NCBI RefSeq assembly: GCF_023204875.1
Contig: NZ_CP096247.1
Location: forward strand, 1,922,001 to 1,986,000
Source: Prevotella sp. E15-22
Lineage (GTDB): Bacteria > Bacteroidota > Bacteroidia > Bacteroidales > Bacteroidaceae
Direction of reading: 5' to 3'
DNA length: 64,000 bases
This document shows positions 8,423 through 19,048 of this stretch, piece after piece (within the stretch, counting starts at the first letter, position 1; each line of letters begins with the position of its first letter). Made by a program: the position numbers and the translations under genes. Under the pieces are notes generated by a model. That model was given only the letters and a program-made list of their open reading frames with translations. It was not told the origin of the DNA and did not search any database.

Positions 8423-9483
8423 AATCAAAGAATCATCTCGTGATTATGGCAGGTGGCGTGGGCAGTCGCTTTTGGCCAATGAGCACGCCTGAGAAGCCCA
8501 AACAGTTTATCGATGTCCTGGGCACAGGAAAGACACTCTTACAGCTTACCGTTGAGCGTTTCGGCAATCTGATAGACCCGGAAAACGTGTGGGTTGTTAC
8601 AAACGAGAAATATGCCGGCATCGTAGCCGAGCAGTTGCCTGACATGCCTCGCAATCATATTCTTTGTGAACCTTGTCGTCGCAACACAGCTCCTTGTATT
8701 GCCTACGTTTCATGGCGCATCAAAGCACAAGACCCAAAAGCCAACATTGTTGTTACGCCAAGCGATCATATCGTTATGAACGTACAGGAATTTCAGCGTG
8801 TCATCTCAGAGTGTATGGACTTCACAGCCGATAGCGATGCAATCGTAACTTTAGGTATGAAGCCCAACCGTCCTGAAACAGGTTACGGCTACATTCAGGC
8901 AGATCTTTCAGCATCTTCTCTGCGCAACAAAAGTATCTTCCGCGTGGATTCCTTCCGCGAGAAGCCCGATCTGGAGACGGCACAACAATATATTAAAAAG
9001 AATTATTATTTCTGGAATGCCGGCATCTTCATTTGGAACGTGTCAACTATTGTCAATGCTTTCCGAATCTATCAGCCCAAGATGAACAAGATCTTCGAAC
9101 AAATGCTACCGATATATGGTACACCACAGGAACAGGAGGTTATCAATGAGAAGTTCCCCCAATGCGAAAACATCTCTGTGGATTATGCCATCATGGAAAA
9201 GGCCGAGGAAATCTTCGTTTGCCCCGCTGATTTTGGCTGGAGCGACCTTGGTACATGGGGATCACTTCAGACGCAAAGCAAACGTGACATCTATGGAAAT
9301 GCCTGCATTGGCGATAACATCCAGATGATTGAAAGCTATAATTGTATGGTTCATACCACACAAGAAAAGAAAGTTGTCATTCAGGGACTCGATGGCTATA
9401 TCGTAGCTGAGAACGACGACACATTATTAATCTGTAAAATGTCTGAAGAGCAACGCATCAAACAGTTCTCTGGTGAGAACTAA
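8419..9483 (+). CDS. manC: Mannose-1-phosphate guanylyltransferase
   Basis: Makes GDP-mannose from mannose-1-phosphate and GTP in the cytoplasm. The 354-residue length indicates the single-function form without a fused phosphomannose isomerase. The nucleotide-binding signature is MAGGVGSRFWPMS at residues 10-22. Further motifs are VTPSDHIV near 114-121, RPETGYGYIQ near 155-164, REKPD near 184 and FWNAGIFIWN near 201-210. The start overlaps the DedA stop. gmd follows after 30 bases, giving a direct route mannose-1-P to GDP-mannose to GDP-fucose. Confidence 0.94.
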   Translation: MKSKNHLVIMAGGVGSRFWPMSTPEKPKQFIDVLGTGKTLLQLTVERFGNLIDPENVWVVTNEKYAGIVAEQLPDMPRNHILCEPCRRNTAPCIAYVSWRIKAQDPKANIVVTPSDHIVMNVQEFQRVISECMDFTADSDAIVTLGMKPNRPETGYGYIQADLSASSLRNKSIFRVDSFREKPDLETAQQYIKKNYYFWNAGIFIWNVSTIVNAFRIYQPKMNKIFEQMLPIYGTPQEQEVINEKFPQCENISVDYAIMEKAEEIFVCPADFGWSDLGTWGSLQTQSKRDIYGNACIGDNIQMIESYNCMVHTTQEKKVVIQGLDGYIVAENDDTLLICKMSEEQRIKQFSGEN

Positions 9484-9513
9484 TGAAAGCTATTCCCGAC
9501 AAACAATAATAAC

Positions 9514-10608
9514 ATGAATAAGAACATTGCCCTTATTACAGGTATCACAGGACAAGATGGCTCATATCTGGCTGAGTTTCTCTTGAACAAAGGCTACGAG
9601 GTGCACGGCACCATTCGTCGGTCATCGGTCGACTATCGCGAACGCATTGCACACTTGGAAGGCAAGCCCAACTTCCACCTGCATTATGCCGACCTAGGCG
9701 ACTCGATGTCTATCCTCGGCGTTATTGGCAAAGTGCGTCCCACCGAGATTTACAACTTGGCAGCACAAAGCCACGTACAGGTGAGCTTCGACTCACCTGA
9801 ATTTACTGCCGACGTGGATGCCGTGGGTGTACTACGCATCCTAGAGGCTGTGCGTCAGCTAGGACTCAAAGATCAATGTCGCATCTATCAAGCCTCTACG
9901 TCAGAATTGTATGGAAAGGTTGAGGAAGTACCTCAAAACGAAGAGACGCCTTTCCACCCCTACTCGCCTTATGCTGTTGCCAAACAATATGGATTCTGGA
10001 TTGTAAAAGAGTATCGTGAGGCTTACAATATGTATTGCTGCTCGGGTATACTCTTCAACCACGAGAGCGAGCGTCGCGGCGAGACTTTTGTTACGAGAAA
10101 GATCACCCTCGCTGCTGCACGCATTAAACAGGGCAAGCAAGATAAACTCTATCTAGGCAACCTGAGCAGTTTGCGCGACTGGGGTTATGCCAAGGACTAT
10201 GTAGAGTGCATGTGGCTTATTCTCCAACAGGAAAAACCAGAAGACTTTGTTATTGCCACTGGCGTACAGCACTCCGTTCGTGAGTTCTGTCACTATGCTT
10301 TTAAACATGTTGGCATTGAACTCGAGTTTGTAGGAGAAGGAGCTGATGAAAAAGGCATCGATAAAGCTACAGGACGTGTACTCATTGAGGTTTCGCCCGA
10401 CTTCTACCGTCCCACTGACGTGGTCAATCTATGGGGAGATCCAACAAAAGCTAAAACGAAGTTAGGTTGGAATCCCAACAAGACCTCGTTCGAGGAACTT
10501 GTCAAAATCATGGTTGATAGCGACATGGCAAAAGTGGCTGCAGATGGTGCTGCTGCAAAAGTACGCACTAACCTTGAGGAGTATCTGGAGAAGGGCATCG
10601 TCAAGTAA
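9514..10608 (+). CDS. gmd: GDP-mannose 4,6-dehydratase
   Basis: Converts GDP-mannose to GDP-4-keto-6-deoxymannose, the first step to GDP-L-fucose. This 364-residue extended short-chain dehydrogenase has NADP-binding [16 protein letters not shown] near residues 9-24, [12 protein letters not shown] near 130, and YSPYAVAK near 150-157 with catalytic Tyr and Lys. [17 protein letters not shown] near 182-198 is diagnostic for Gmd. It sits between manC and fcl. No mismatch with usual length or motifs is seen. Confidence 0.96.
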   Translation: MNKNIALITGITGQDGSYLAEFLLNKGYEVHGTIRRSSVDYRERIAHLEGKPNFHLHYADLGDSMSILGVIGKVRPTEIYNLAAQSHVQVSFDSPEFTADVDAVGVLRILEAVRQLGLKDQCRIYQASTSELYGKVEEVPQNEETPFHPYSPYAVAKQYGFWIVKEYREAYNMYCCSGILFNHESERRGETFVTRKITLAAARIKQGKQDKLYLGNLSSLRDWGYAKDYVECMWLILQQEKPEDFVIATGVQHSVREFCHYAFKHVGIELEFVGEGADEKGIDKATGRVLIEVSPDFYRPTDVVNLWGDPTKAKTKLGWNPNKTSFEELVKIMVDSDMAKVAADGAAAKVRTNLEEYLEKGIVK

Positions 10609-10645
10609 CTTGGCTATGCACAACACCTACTGAACACTGAATTTT

Positions 10646-11815
10646 ATGTTAGATAAAAAAGCAAAAATATATGTGGCGGGGCATCACGGACTAGTGGGCT
10701 CCGCTATTTGGAATAACCTACTTCAGCGAGGTTATACAAACCTTGTTGGTCGAAGTCACAAAGAACTCGACCTCACTGATCAAGTTGCAGTAAAGTCATT
10801 CTTCGATAAAGAGAAACCCGATGCTGTAGTACTGGCTGCAGCATTTGTAGGTGGTATCATGGCTAATTCACTGTACAGAGCTGACTTCATTATGATGAAC
10901 ATGAAGATTCAGTGCAATGTGATAAGTGAGGCTTATACTCATGGTGTTAAGAAGTTGCTTTTCTTGGGAAGTACATGTATCTATCCAAAGAATGCACCAC
11001 AACCCATGAAGGAGGATTGTTTATTGACTTCACCATTGGAATATACGAATGAGGAGTATGCTATAGCAAAGATTGCTGGCTTGAAGATGTGCGAGAGTTA
11101 TAACCTACAGTATGGTACCAACTACATCGCTGTGATGCCCACTAACTTATATGGCCCCAACGATAACTTCCACTTGGAAAATAGTCACGTAATGCCTGCT
11201 ATGATGCGTAAGGTGTATTTAGCAAAACTGATTCACGATGGTTCATGGGGCAAAATTGCCACTGACTTAAACAAGAGACCAGTAGAAGGTATAACGGGAA
11301 AAGACTCTCAGGAAGACATTCTCAAGGTGCTGAAGAAATATGGTATTGAAAACAATAAAGTTACCCTTTGGGGATCAGGTACTCCTTTACGAGAATTCTT
11401 GTGGTCAGAAGATATGGCGGACGCCAGCGTACATGTTCTACTGAACGTGGATTTCAAGGATATCATTGGCATCGAGAAATACTCCAGCGTACACTATGGC
11501 GCCGCTGTTGACGGTACCGTAGACAGAAACCATTCTGCCGGCCGTGGTGGTGCAATTCCCTCCTTAGGCGAAATACGTAACTGCCACATCAACGTGGGCA
11601 CAGGCAAGGAGCTCACCATCCGCAAACTATCTGAACTGGTTATCAAGGCAGTGGGCTTTGCTGGCGAGGTAGTGTTTGACACATCTAAGCCCGATGGCAC
11701 CATGCGCAAACTCATTGATGTCTCAAAACTGCACTCATTGGGATGGACACATAAAGTAGAGATTGAGGATGGCGTAAAAAAACTCTTTGACTGGTATCAG
11801 GAGAGTCTATGTTGA
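10646..11815 (+). CDS. fcl: GDP-L-fucose synthase
   Basis: Epimerises and reduces GDP-4-keto-6-deoxymannose to GDP-L-fucose with NADPH. The Rossmann motif is [12 protein letters not shown] at about residues 12-23. LGSTCIYPK near 110 and the catalytic EEYAIAK near 137-143 are typical. At 389 residues it is longer than the roughly 320-residue E. coli enzyme. The extra length lies in two segments, about 205-235 ([20 protein letters not shown]) and 275-305 (around [13 protein letters not shown]). Such insertions occur in Bacteroidota homologues as I recall, so this is not a fusion. The gene ends just before a bidirectional terminator. Confidence 0.94.
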   Translation: MLDKKAKIYVAGHHGLVGSAIWNNLLQRGYTNLVGRSHKELDLTDQVAVKSFFDKEKPDAVVLAAAFVGGIMANSLYRADFIMMNMKIQCNVISEAYTHGVKKLLFLGSTCIYPKNAPQPMKEDCLLTSPLEYTNEEYAIAKIAGLKMCESYNLQYGTNYIAVMPTNLYGPNDNFHLENSHVMPAMMRKVYLAKLIHDGSWGKIATDLNKRPVEGITGKDSQEDILKVLKKYGIENNKVTLWGSGTPLREFLWSEDMADASVHVLLNVDFKDIIGIEKYSSVHYGAAVDGTVDRNHSAGRGGAIPSLGEIRNCHINVGTGKELTIRKLSELVIKAVGFAGEVVFDTSKPDGTMRKLIDVSKLHSLGWTHKVEIEDGVKKLFDWYQESLC

Positions 11816-11840
11816 TAGCAACAATAATAAACATAATAAA

Positions 11841-11870
11841 AAAGGTAGTCTTAACGGACTACCTTTTTAT
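11841..11870. terminator. Bidirectional terminator between fcl and the glycosidase operon
   Basis: Stem GGTAGTC / GGACTACC-type arms with flanking A-run and T-run: AAAGGTAGTC-TTAAC-GGACTACCTTTTTAT. It works for either strand. The stop codon and last codons of the minus-strand glycosidase lie inside the stem. Confidence 0.8.
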
Positions 11871-14559
11871 TGTTCACGATACTGATGCCTCGTTGCTGTA
11901 CATCTCTGCGAATACCGTCTAAACCGAAATAGGCTTCGCTCTGATTCTCTGTATTTACGCTGGTGATACCCGATGGATCCTCTGCAATCATAGCTTTCAC
12001 CTCGTCACCACTCAAAGCATAGTTATAAATACGCACATCATCGAGCCACGCCGAGATGTATGGGTCTGCAAGGAACTGACTGCGTCCCAGATAGTTCAAC
12101 ACAGGACGGATGTCACTTGGACGAATGGTGATTGACGTGGTTGACGCAACCTCTTCACCATCCACATAGAGTGACGTTTTTTCTTTACCCAAGACCACCG
12201 CAATATGTTTCCACTGAACAGATGTTAACTTGTAAGGTGCATCGAGCACCTGTTCGTCGTCTCCGTTTTTGATAGCAAAACGCATCACATTGGTATAACT
12301 GTTATTGGGAGTTAGAAACATGTAATGCTCGGTATCCTTACCAAAATCAAATAAGCGTTGCCATTGCGTTGTAGATGAGCGCCAATTGACCCACATAGCG
12401 ATGGTCAACTCGTCACTGGAGGCAACACAATAAGGTAGCTGAACAAATTGGTTGTTAAGGTTCAGCGACTTGTCACCCTGCTTATGATCGGTCTGATACT
12501 TGGCAGTAGCGCCACCAGCATATGCCGCATCCATCATATTGGTGGTCACGTCATAGAGATTATCCTCAAAGGTCCATCGGGCTATCATTGCAGGCTCGCC
12601 ACTAGGAGTAGCTTCGACAATCTCAGACGCCTCAGAGATATTCAGCGAGAGATCAATGGCCTTTACCTTATATATATAAGAAGTGCCAGGGCGACAAGTG
12701 TTGTCTACAAAATAGGTGGCTGTTAGACCGCGAGCAATAACATCCCACTCCTGGGTGTCCTTGGGGGCACGCATCACCATATAGTCCTTCAGGTCGGCGT
12801 CTTCATTAGCTTTCCACGACACACGAACCGAAGCGGTGGAAGACTCGGCACTCACCCGACTAGGCGCAGAAGGGGCCGTAATGTCGTAGGCTACATCAAC
12901 GGGGATGAAGCGAAACAGCATGCGGTCTTGGGCCGAACCAGTGAGTTTTTTGGTCTGGATAAAACGGGCCTCGGAGGCATGCTTGGCCAGATAGAGGGCA
13001 CTTTCACGATTGCGAATGTAATAATAGCCATTGTCAACATACTCCAGATACCACTGCTCATTACTGGTAGGATTATCCTGGGTATAACCAATGATATCGG
13101 CCTGCGACAGAGAGTAATTCTTCACATTGAGATGAACCTTGGCATTGCTCACCGATTCGATGTCGTAAAAACTCAGGTCGCCACCAGTGCGATTGGTTAC
13201 AGGCTTTACTGTCCATTGCTGCTTGGCAGTGCCTTTATAGGCCTGCTGTACAATGTTACCACCATTAGACGTGAAAGCCACTACATTCTCCTTATTGCCA
13301 GCAGCCTTGCAGATAATCTTATAGGTGCCATCAATGGCACATGGGGGTACACATTCTCCCCACGTCACATCAATGACACGCTCAGCATTGGTCTGACCAG
13401 ACTGGTAACCTGTACCACCAGGCATGCTTGATACATACTCATGCACAGGTCCGAAACCATCATAATAGACAGGGCGCTCGGCAGACACAAACTGATAACT
13501 AGTGGTTTTGGCCTGGCGTTCGCTACTGCCAACAAAGGCCTTGATACGTCCGTCATCATGGCGATAGACTGAAGCTGCCGTCCAGTTATTGCGGTGCTCG
13601 GCATAAGCCAGTCGGTCACCATGACGCGAGATATCGCAGAACTCACCACGGGCTCTACTGTCAAAGCCCCACCAGATGCCCACCGTCATGCCATACTCCA
13701 AACCTACCATCGCCTCCCCCACATTGTGCATCTCATCAGCATACCCCACCTTACCGTCCTTCTGCAGCTGCCGGAAGAACTTGGCGAAGTTATCAAATGA
13801 ACCTGCCAACTGATGAGTGTTGCCCCAGTCATAGTACTGTTTACCGGGAGTATACCAATCTAATGCCTTGTCGTCGTTCAATGTATTACCACCCACCATA
13901 GCAATGTCTGCACAGCGGGGATAGTTCTCCTTTAGGAGTTTGGCTACTTGCCACTGCTTAGCCGGCGAACCACCCTCCTCAACACTCCAATAATCACCCT
14001 CGTTGAATGGTGAGATACCCACAACAGGGTGCTTGGTATTTTGTTGCACCCAGTGCACATGACTATTAATCATGGCAGCCCAATGATTGTTATTAGCCAC
14101 CTTGTTCTTCACATAATATTCAGGTGGGCGGCGATTTGGGTCATTATCCGTAGGACTCACAGCCTCCTGGTCGGCAGTAAGGGTGAGGGGCAATGTGGTA
14201 CTAATCTTATTGAAGAGATTACAACGTTGCTTCAACACGTCAATCATATTTGCAGAGAGTATCGAGTCGTTGACTAACTCTTCAGTATAGCGAAAGGCGA
14301 TACGTCCAATACCGACGTTTTCTTTGCCCATATGATTCACACCCTTCATAATGTTCTGTTCACTAATCCACGCCAGGTCAACACCCCATGTGGGGTTGAA
14401 ACGCTTACCCTCTGCCGAGAGATAGAACGGGACGTTGACATCAGCCTTCTTTAATCCCTGCAGATAAATGCTCGACGAAGAGCGTTCCTGAGCCTGAGCA
14501 CCAACAGCTACGAAAAGCATCAGTGCTGCCCCCATCACATATTCTTTGTTCATAGACAT
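11851..14559 (-). CDS. Secreted multidomain glycoside hydrolase-like protein (barrel + ricin-like + FN3 + LamG)
   Basis: A 902-residue exported protein with a signal peptide ending near AVGAQAQ (residue 24). Residues about 25-390 look like a clan-A type (beta/alpha)8 barrel: GISPFNEGDYW near 180-190 supplies a candidate acid/base Glu, and YADEMHNVGE near 274-283 a candidate nucleophile. A ricin-like beta-trefoil (repeated QQW/EQW) covers roughly 395-550, fibronectin III 560-655, and a LamG/concanavalin fold 660-850. The tail ending GISIVNNKKVVR resembles the short C-terminal tails of Prevotella secreted proteins. The exact GH family is not recognised. It follows the GH128-like gene by 6 bases, so they act together. 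The alternative start MNKEYV is 6 bases in. Confidence 0.75.
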   Translation of the reverse strand: MSMNKEYVMGAALMLFVAVGAQAQERSSSSIYLQGLKKADVNVPFYLSAEGKRFNPTWGVDLAWISEQNIMKGVNHMGKENVGIGRIAFRYTEELVNDSILSANMIDVLKQRCNLFNKISTTLPLTLTADQEAVSPTDNDPNRRPPEYYVKNKVANNNHWAAMINSHVHWVQQNTKHPVVGISPFNEGDYWSVEEGGSPAKQWQVAKLLKENYPRCADIAMVGGNTLNDDKALDWYTPGKQYYDWGNTHQLAGSFDNFAKFFRQLQKDGKVGYADEMHNVGEAMVGLEYGMTVGIWWGFDSRARGEFCDISRHGDRLAYAEHRNNWTAASVYRHDDGRIKAFVGSSERQAKTTSYQFVSAERPVYYDGFGPVHEYVSSMPGGTGYQSGQTNAERVIDVTWGECVPPCAIDGTYKIICKAAGNKENVVAFTSNGGNIVQQAYKGTAKQQWTVKPVTNRTGGDLSFYDIESVSNAKVHLNVKNYSLSQADIIGYTQDNPTSNEQWYLEYVDNGYYYIRNRESALYLAKHASEARFIQTKKLTGSAQDRMLFRFIPVDVAYDITAPSAPSRVSAESSTASVRVSWKANEDADLKDYMVMRAPKDTQEWDVIARGLTATYFVDNTCRPGTSYIYKVKAIDLSLNISEASEIVEATPSGEPAMIARWTFEDNLYDVTTNMMDAAYAGGATAKYQTDHKQGDKSLNLNNQFVQLPYCVASSDELTIAMWVNWRSSTTQWQRLFDFGKDTEHYMFLTPNNSYTNVMRFAIKNGDDEQVLDAPYKLTSVQWKHIAVVLGKEKTSLYVDGEEVASTTSITIRPSDIRPVLNYLGRSQFLADPYISAWLDDVRIYNYALSGDEVKAMIAEDPSGITSVNTENQSEAYFGLDGIRRDVQQRGISIVNNKKVVR

Positions 14560-14565
14560 ATGAAT

Positions 14566-17500
14566 TTATTTGATGATGACCTTCTTGGCCTGTCCATTCT
14601 CCACCTTGATATATAAGCCACTCTTTAGGTATTCCGTCTCCTTCATCTGTCTGCCATCAACAGTATAGAAACCATTAACGGGCTTAAGAACAGAGGTTGG
14701 CGTAGAGATTCCTGTCAAGTCGTCGATAGCATGATAATAGAGCACAAAGCCCGTGGCACACCACCATCCCTCACGATTATCTTTGCTGCCCGATGCATTG
14801 CCGAAGCTGTGCCACCAGCTGGAATGAGCATTGGTCTTAGAACTCTTGAACCCCAAGGTTAGCGAACCGTTAGGCTCGACGTAGATGGGCGTTGACTTCA
14901 GCGTCTCCCAGACATCGGAAACAGGCAGATCGAAAAAGTCTTTCGACATGACTGGAGTCACAGCTTCGTTATTACCACTCTTCAGATAGCCATGCTGGTC
15001 GGAGATACAGAAGTGCTCGGTAGTGCCCTTACACTCCAACTGATAATAGCCCTCAGGCAACCCCGTTACCGTTTGGCGAATCTCCATCGTAGCGGTCTTT
15101 GATGTGGTGCTCCACCACGCATTCCAGCAGGTCTTACCAAACTTCGTGGTGGCCTTCTGGTCGCCGTCTTTATAGGTACCAACCTTTGTCTCCCAGCCAT
15201 CACTCTTCTCGCCAGCAAACGAACCATACTTAGGCTGTTTGGACGAACGGGTAAAAGCAAAATGAGCATCAAGCATCGCCTGAATTTGCTCTACCAGGTC
15301 CAGTTTCTTCTGATAGGTCTGAGCAGCCTGTGCTTGAGTCAACAGGTCCTTCATCTGGTCGTAGCCGGGACAGGGTCTATCTTTGATAGCGTCGAGTGTC
15401 GTGGCAAAACGAGCAAGACGGTCTATCAAGGCCGTTGACTGGGCGTTATAGGTCTCCTCGGCCTGAACCCTCAGCTGTGACTTAACGGCGTCGTCGGCCA
15501 GCGCCTCCTCGCGGGTTGCAAAGAGCTGACGCAGTTCAACGGCATCAATCTGAGCCTTGGCACCCAGGGTATAGAACGATAGGATGCCCTTGTCGTAGGT
15601 CTCGGTATTAAACACAAAGCGTTCAAGATTCCACGAGGTTCCATTGGTGGCCTTACCTACCTCCTTGACTAATGTACTGCCATCGGGTGAAAGTGCCATT
15701 TTCACATAGTTGCCACTATTGATGGTAGCAATGCGGAAGATATAGTTCTGATTCGGCATCAGGTCCACAATCTTCTTTACTGCAGAAACAGTATTCATAC
15801 CACCGTTCAGATGTGCCTGCAGGTAAGCACCACCATCATATCCTCCAGCTCCAACCACCTGGAACTGAGGCTCTGTCAAAGCATTGCCCTGTCCGTTAGT
15901 CCAATCTGTGAAGCCGAGATCAAACTCGCCATTCACCAAGACGTTACCACCGGCATAGAACACCTGTCCATCTACCTCCACTACATCACCTGCATTCAAT
16001 TCATCGGAAGTAAAGTATTCCTTGCCATTGAGATCAATAAGATGAAGACGATAGTTAACCGCCTCGTCGGTGTTAGCCACATCATAAGTATAGTTAGCAG
16101 CGGTTTCCTTCTGTGCGATGGTGTCAAGAACCACCCAGCGCCCCGAGGAATCCTTCATCTGAACCTCCATCAACTGATTATATTCACCATTGGAATCATG
16201 CCAAGTGAGACGCATCTTTCCATTTGTCAGCGCAGTCTTGAACTTCGACGGACCATACTGGCGAGGCGTCGTTGGCACAAAGTCATACTTGCCGTTGTAA
16301 GCCATCGGGGCATTCATCGACGAGTAGTACTCGCCGGCGGGTGTTAGGCCGTTATTATAGACACGTGAAATCTCACGCTCTCCATTCCAATAATAATAGC
16401 GCTCCACATAGTCATAGCTATTCAGCTTCGAACATATATTCTGGAGAGCCGTCTTTACCTGAGCTTGTGTTACGCCACTGGCAAAGGCACCGTTATTATT
16501 CCATGAGGCTCCCCAGCACCACTCTGAAATCCATATAGGACGTTTGTATTTGTTGACCCAGTTGACAATATTACCGAAGTTGCCCTCAGTCCAATAGCAA
16601 TGCAGGTCAATAATATCGCAACGCCATCCGCGTGCGTCAATAGAGTCCATAAACTCCGCCAGGAAACCAGTAGCATTCCAATAGTCACTGCCATCCCAAG
16701 AGGCTGGTGAGCACAGGCGCATACCCGTACGCATCATATTCTCCCAGTTGTTAAGAATGGTTGTAAGGTCCTGAGGGTGATCGTCCGCCGTGTTCTTCGG
16801 CTCATTGTTGTTCTTGGTATGAGGAGACCAGGTGGCCTCACCAATTGCCGATGATGATGGCCAATCTTCATAGATATGGTTGGGAATGCACTCATAGTCG
16901 GGAGCCTTGTTCTCACCCACACCCCACGTATAGCTACTCTGCACCCTCAGGGCATTCAGCACCGTACTGTTCAAATTGTCGGCAATCTGTTTCTTGGCAG
17001 CATCATACCATTTGAACACACGATACGAAGAAATCTTCTGGTCGAGCACAGCAGGCAATTCGCTAATTTCCAGGTCAGCATCGGCTGCAATGAAGCAACG
17101 ACTATAACCCTTACCACCGCTTAGAGTCGAAAAGGTCACCATATAACCTCTCTTAAGTTTGAACGAACGGATGCGGTTGTTCAGGAGAGCCGTGGTCAAC
17201 GTGTTCATATAGCCACCGGTATTTCCCAAGCCATAGTTATTGCACGACTCGCCCTCAAAGTTGCGTTCCGTAAAGGTGGTCAGGGGCTTAAAGGTATTAC
17301 CGTAAGGCAGGATGACACAGCCATTCTTATAGAGTTTTACCTGACAGTTGGTACTGTTCTTGGCCTGTTCGCCGTTGATAAGCACCTTTTTCAACCATTT
17401 GCTGATGGCCACCGAAGGCTTCACCTTGTTGATAATCAGCACGGCATGGTCGGTATTCACAATATTCACTTTACCATCATCGGTAAAGGGGGTGTCACCC

Positions 17501-17637
17501 GAGATGATATAGTCCACATTATCTGTCACAGCCACCGAGTCGGTCACTTGTGTCACTGTTGTCTTGGTGTTTCCACCCATCATTGCCAGAGGCATGCAAA
17601 GCATGATGAGCATCCAAAAAGTAGTTAGTTTTCTCAT
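14566..17637 (-). CDS. Secreted GH128-like glycoside hydrolase with C-terminal carbohydrate-binding modules
   Basis: A 1023-residue exported enzyme; the signal peptide ends near MAMMGGN (residue 22). Residues about 215-460 match the glycosyl hydrolase catalytic core (PF11790) associated with GH128 endo-beta-1,3-glucanases. NNNEPKN near 277-283 holds the candidate acid/base Glu, and PIWISEWCWGASW near 365-377 the nucleophile Glu. A jelly-roll-like module lies near 575-700 (VLVNGEFDLGFTDW onwards), a helical linker near 705-800, and a second jelly-roll near 800-985. The tail ending GLYIKVENGQAKKVIIK is the sorting-type tail seen on Prevotella secreted proteins. Beta-1,3-glucan as substrate is inferred from the family. 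It heads a two-gene operon from the box at 17671. Confidence 0.8.
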   Translation of the reverse strand: MRKLTTFWMLIMLCMPLAMMGGNTKTTVTQVTDSVAVTDNVDYIISGDTPFTDDGKVNIVNTDHAVLIINKVKPSVAISKWLKKVLINGEQAKNSTNCQVKLYKNGCVILPYGNTFKPLTTFTERNFEGESCNNYGLGNTGGYMNTLTTALLNNRIRSFKLKRGYMVTFSTLSGGKGYSRCFIAADADLEISELPAVLDQKISSYRVFKWYDAAKKQIADNLNSTVLNALRVQSSYTWGVGENKAPDYECIPNHIYEDWPSSSAIGEATWSPHTKNNNEPKNTADDHPQDLTTILNNWENMMRTGMRLCSPASWDGSDYWNATGFLAEFMDSIDARGWRCDIIDLHCYWTEGNFGNIVNWVNKYKRPIWISEWCWGASWNNNGAFASGVTQAQVKTALQNICSKLNSYDYVERYYYWNGEREISRVYNNGLTPAGEYYSSMNAPMAYNGKYDFVPTTPRQYGPSKFKTALTNGKMRLTWHDSNGEYNQLMEVQMKDSSGRWVVLDTIAQKETAANYTYDVANTDEAVNYRLHLIDLNGKEYFTSDELNAGDVVEVDGQVFYAGGNVLVNGEFDLGFTDWTNGQGNALTEPQFQVVGAGGYDGGAYLQAHLNGGMNTVSAVKKIVDLMPNQNYIFRIATINSGNYVKMALSPDGSTLVKEVGKATNGTSWNLERFVFNTETYDKGILSFYTLGAKAQIDAVELRQLFATREEALADDAVKSQLRVQAEETYNAQSTALIDRLARFATTLDAIKDRPCPGYDQMKDLLTQAQAAQTYQKKLDLVEQIQAMLDAHFAFTRSSKQPKYGSFAGEKSDGWETKVGTYKDGDQKATTKFGKTCWNAWWSTTSKTATMEIRQTVTGLPEGYYQLECKGTTEHFCISDQHGYLKSGNNEAVTPVMSKDFFDLPVSDVWETLKSTPIYVEPNGSLTLGFKSSKTNAHSSWWHSFGNASGSKDNREGWWCATGFVLYYHAIDDLTGISTPTSVLKPVNGFYTVDGRQMKETEYLKSGLYIKVENGQAKKVIIK

Positions 17638-17670
17638 ATAGTTACACTTAGTTTGTTTTTTAATTCTTCT

Positions 17671-17679
17671 GCAAAGATA
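17671..17679 (-). promoter_or_regulatory. -7 box for the glycosidase operon
   Basis: Reverse-strand TATCTTTGC, 33 bases upstream of the ATG at 17637. It should drive both glycosidase genes, which are separated by only 6 bases. Confidence 0.65.
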
Positions 17680-17738
17680 ATTGATTCATGTCAAACAGCC
17701 AAATTAATTCATGATTTTTCACGATTGTCTAAACATCT

Positions 17739-18920
17739 TCAACGATTCATATCTTCTTTCGGAATCTGGGGTTCCAAATCATTGCGATGGGCAAATATAT
17801 GGGGTGACATAATCTCGACACCAGACTGATGGAAGGCGTCAAGAATGTTCTGATGAAGTTCGGAATAGATGATGGACAGCAGATCCGTATGCTTTGTATA
17901 AGCATTAATCTCATATTCCACATAGAAATCATCCAGCGTCGTCACGATGACAAAAGGCAACGGATGCTTCTCAATATGTTTTGTGGCACGGGCAGCACTA
18001 AGCAGGAGATTCTCAATGATGTCGTGCTTCACGTCATAACCGATGGTCACCTTCGTATGCACGATGATGCCATAGTTCTCTGCCGACATTGTGTAGTTGG
18101 AGGTCTGGGCACTCATCAGGGTGGAGTTGGGAATGGTCACCAAGAGGTTTTTCCTGGTACGCAGACGTGTCACCAATCCCGTCTTCTCTACCACAAACCC
18201 CTCTACATCACCAAAGCGGATAAAATCGCCCACTCGGAAGGGGCGCATGTAGGTCATCACAAGTCCCGCCATCAGATTGCCAAATATGGACATCGAACCC
18301 AGCGACACAATGACACCGATAAACACTGAGACACCTTGGAATACCTGTGAATTACTACTAGGAAGCAAAGGCCATATCATCACAAGCATAAACGAATAGC
18401 ACAAGAAACGCAGAATAAAGAACGTAGGTCTAGCCCAGTCAGGATAGAAGCCATTAATCCTGAGTCGTCCTAACGCAACTTCATTTGAGAAATAGCGAAG
18501 AATCTTCACAAGATAGTGAATAAGAACAACGATAACAATAATCTTAAATAGGTTAGGTAGATAACCCACCACACTCCAGAAAAGATCCTTTAAAGGATTC
18601 CATATATAGCCCAAAATGATAAATGCAAACTTCTCGGTCTCAGGAAACACATAAAACATCAACGGAACACTTACCAGTAATTGTATTAAGACAACAATGA
18701 TACGAAGCAAGCGATAGATGACAAGAAACAGAACACCCTGTTTATGAACATTCAGAACCTCATAGTCCTTAATCTTCAATGGAATAGCTTTACGTAGCGT
18801 AAAACGTGTCAAACTGAATTTCCATCGTTTATAAAGCCAAAGAGTGAGCTTTATCAGTAGTACTTGTACCACGATGATAGCCACTGCCAACGCAATATTT
18901 ACAAGTTGATCCATAGGCAT
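17739..18920 (-). CDS. Small-conductance mechanosensitive channel (MscS family)
   Basis: A 393-residue inner-membrane channel that should open under membrane tension to release solutes during osmotic downshock. Hydrophobic segments occur near 8-28, 65-90, 95-115, 117-140, 170-190 and the pore helix near 195-220. The MscS beta domain follows: SIFGNLMAGLVMTYMRPFRV near 207-226, DFIRFGDVEGFVVEK, and IPNSTLMSAQTSNY near 262-275. An alternative start (MDQLVN) lies 6 bases downstream of the annotated MPMDQL. It is transcribed alone, with divergent promoters toward the pectinase gene. No regulatory domain is fused. Confidence 0.9.
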   Translation of the reverse strand: MPMDQLVNIALAVAIIVVQVLLIKLTLWLYKRWKFSLTRFTLRKAIPLKIKDYEVLNVHKQGVLFLVIYRLLRIIVVLIQLLVSVPLMFYVFPETEKFAFIILGYIWNPLKDLFWSVVGYLPNLFKIIVIVVLIHYLVKILRYFSNEVALGRLRINGFYPDWARPTFFILRFLCYSFMLVMIWPLLPSSNSQVFQGVSVFIGVIVSLGSMSIFGNLMAGLVMTYMRPFRVGDFIRFGDVEGFVVEKTGLVTRLRTRKNLLVTIPNSTLMSAQTSNYTMSAENYGIIVHTKVTIGYDVKHDIIENLLLSAARATKHIEKHPLPFVIVTTLDDFYVEYEINAYTKHTDLLSIIYSELHQNILDAFHQSGVEIMSPHIFAHRNDLEPQIPKEDMNR

Positions 18921-18968
18921 TCATTATTGGTATTATTAGTAATAACTAAATTCGTTTATTTACGTGTA

Positions 18969-18976
18969 CAAAGATA
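18969..18976 (-). promoter_or_regulatory. -7 box for the mscS-family gene
   Basis: Reverse-strand TATCTTTG, 48 bases before the start at 18920. It is divergent from the pectinase promoter, about 75 bases away. Confidence 0.55.
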
Positions 18977-19048
18977 TAAAAAATTGTTCATACCCACAAA
19001 TGTTTTTTCTATTTTTAGTATTAGTAGAACATAATGCGCTATTAGTCC

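Noticed and set aside
15811..16347. A 178-residue plus-strand frame in the GH128-like gene
   Set aside because: It lies opposite the strongly supported secreted glycosidase and matches no family.
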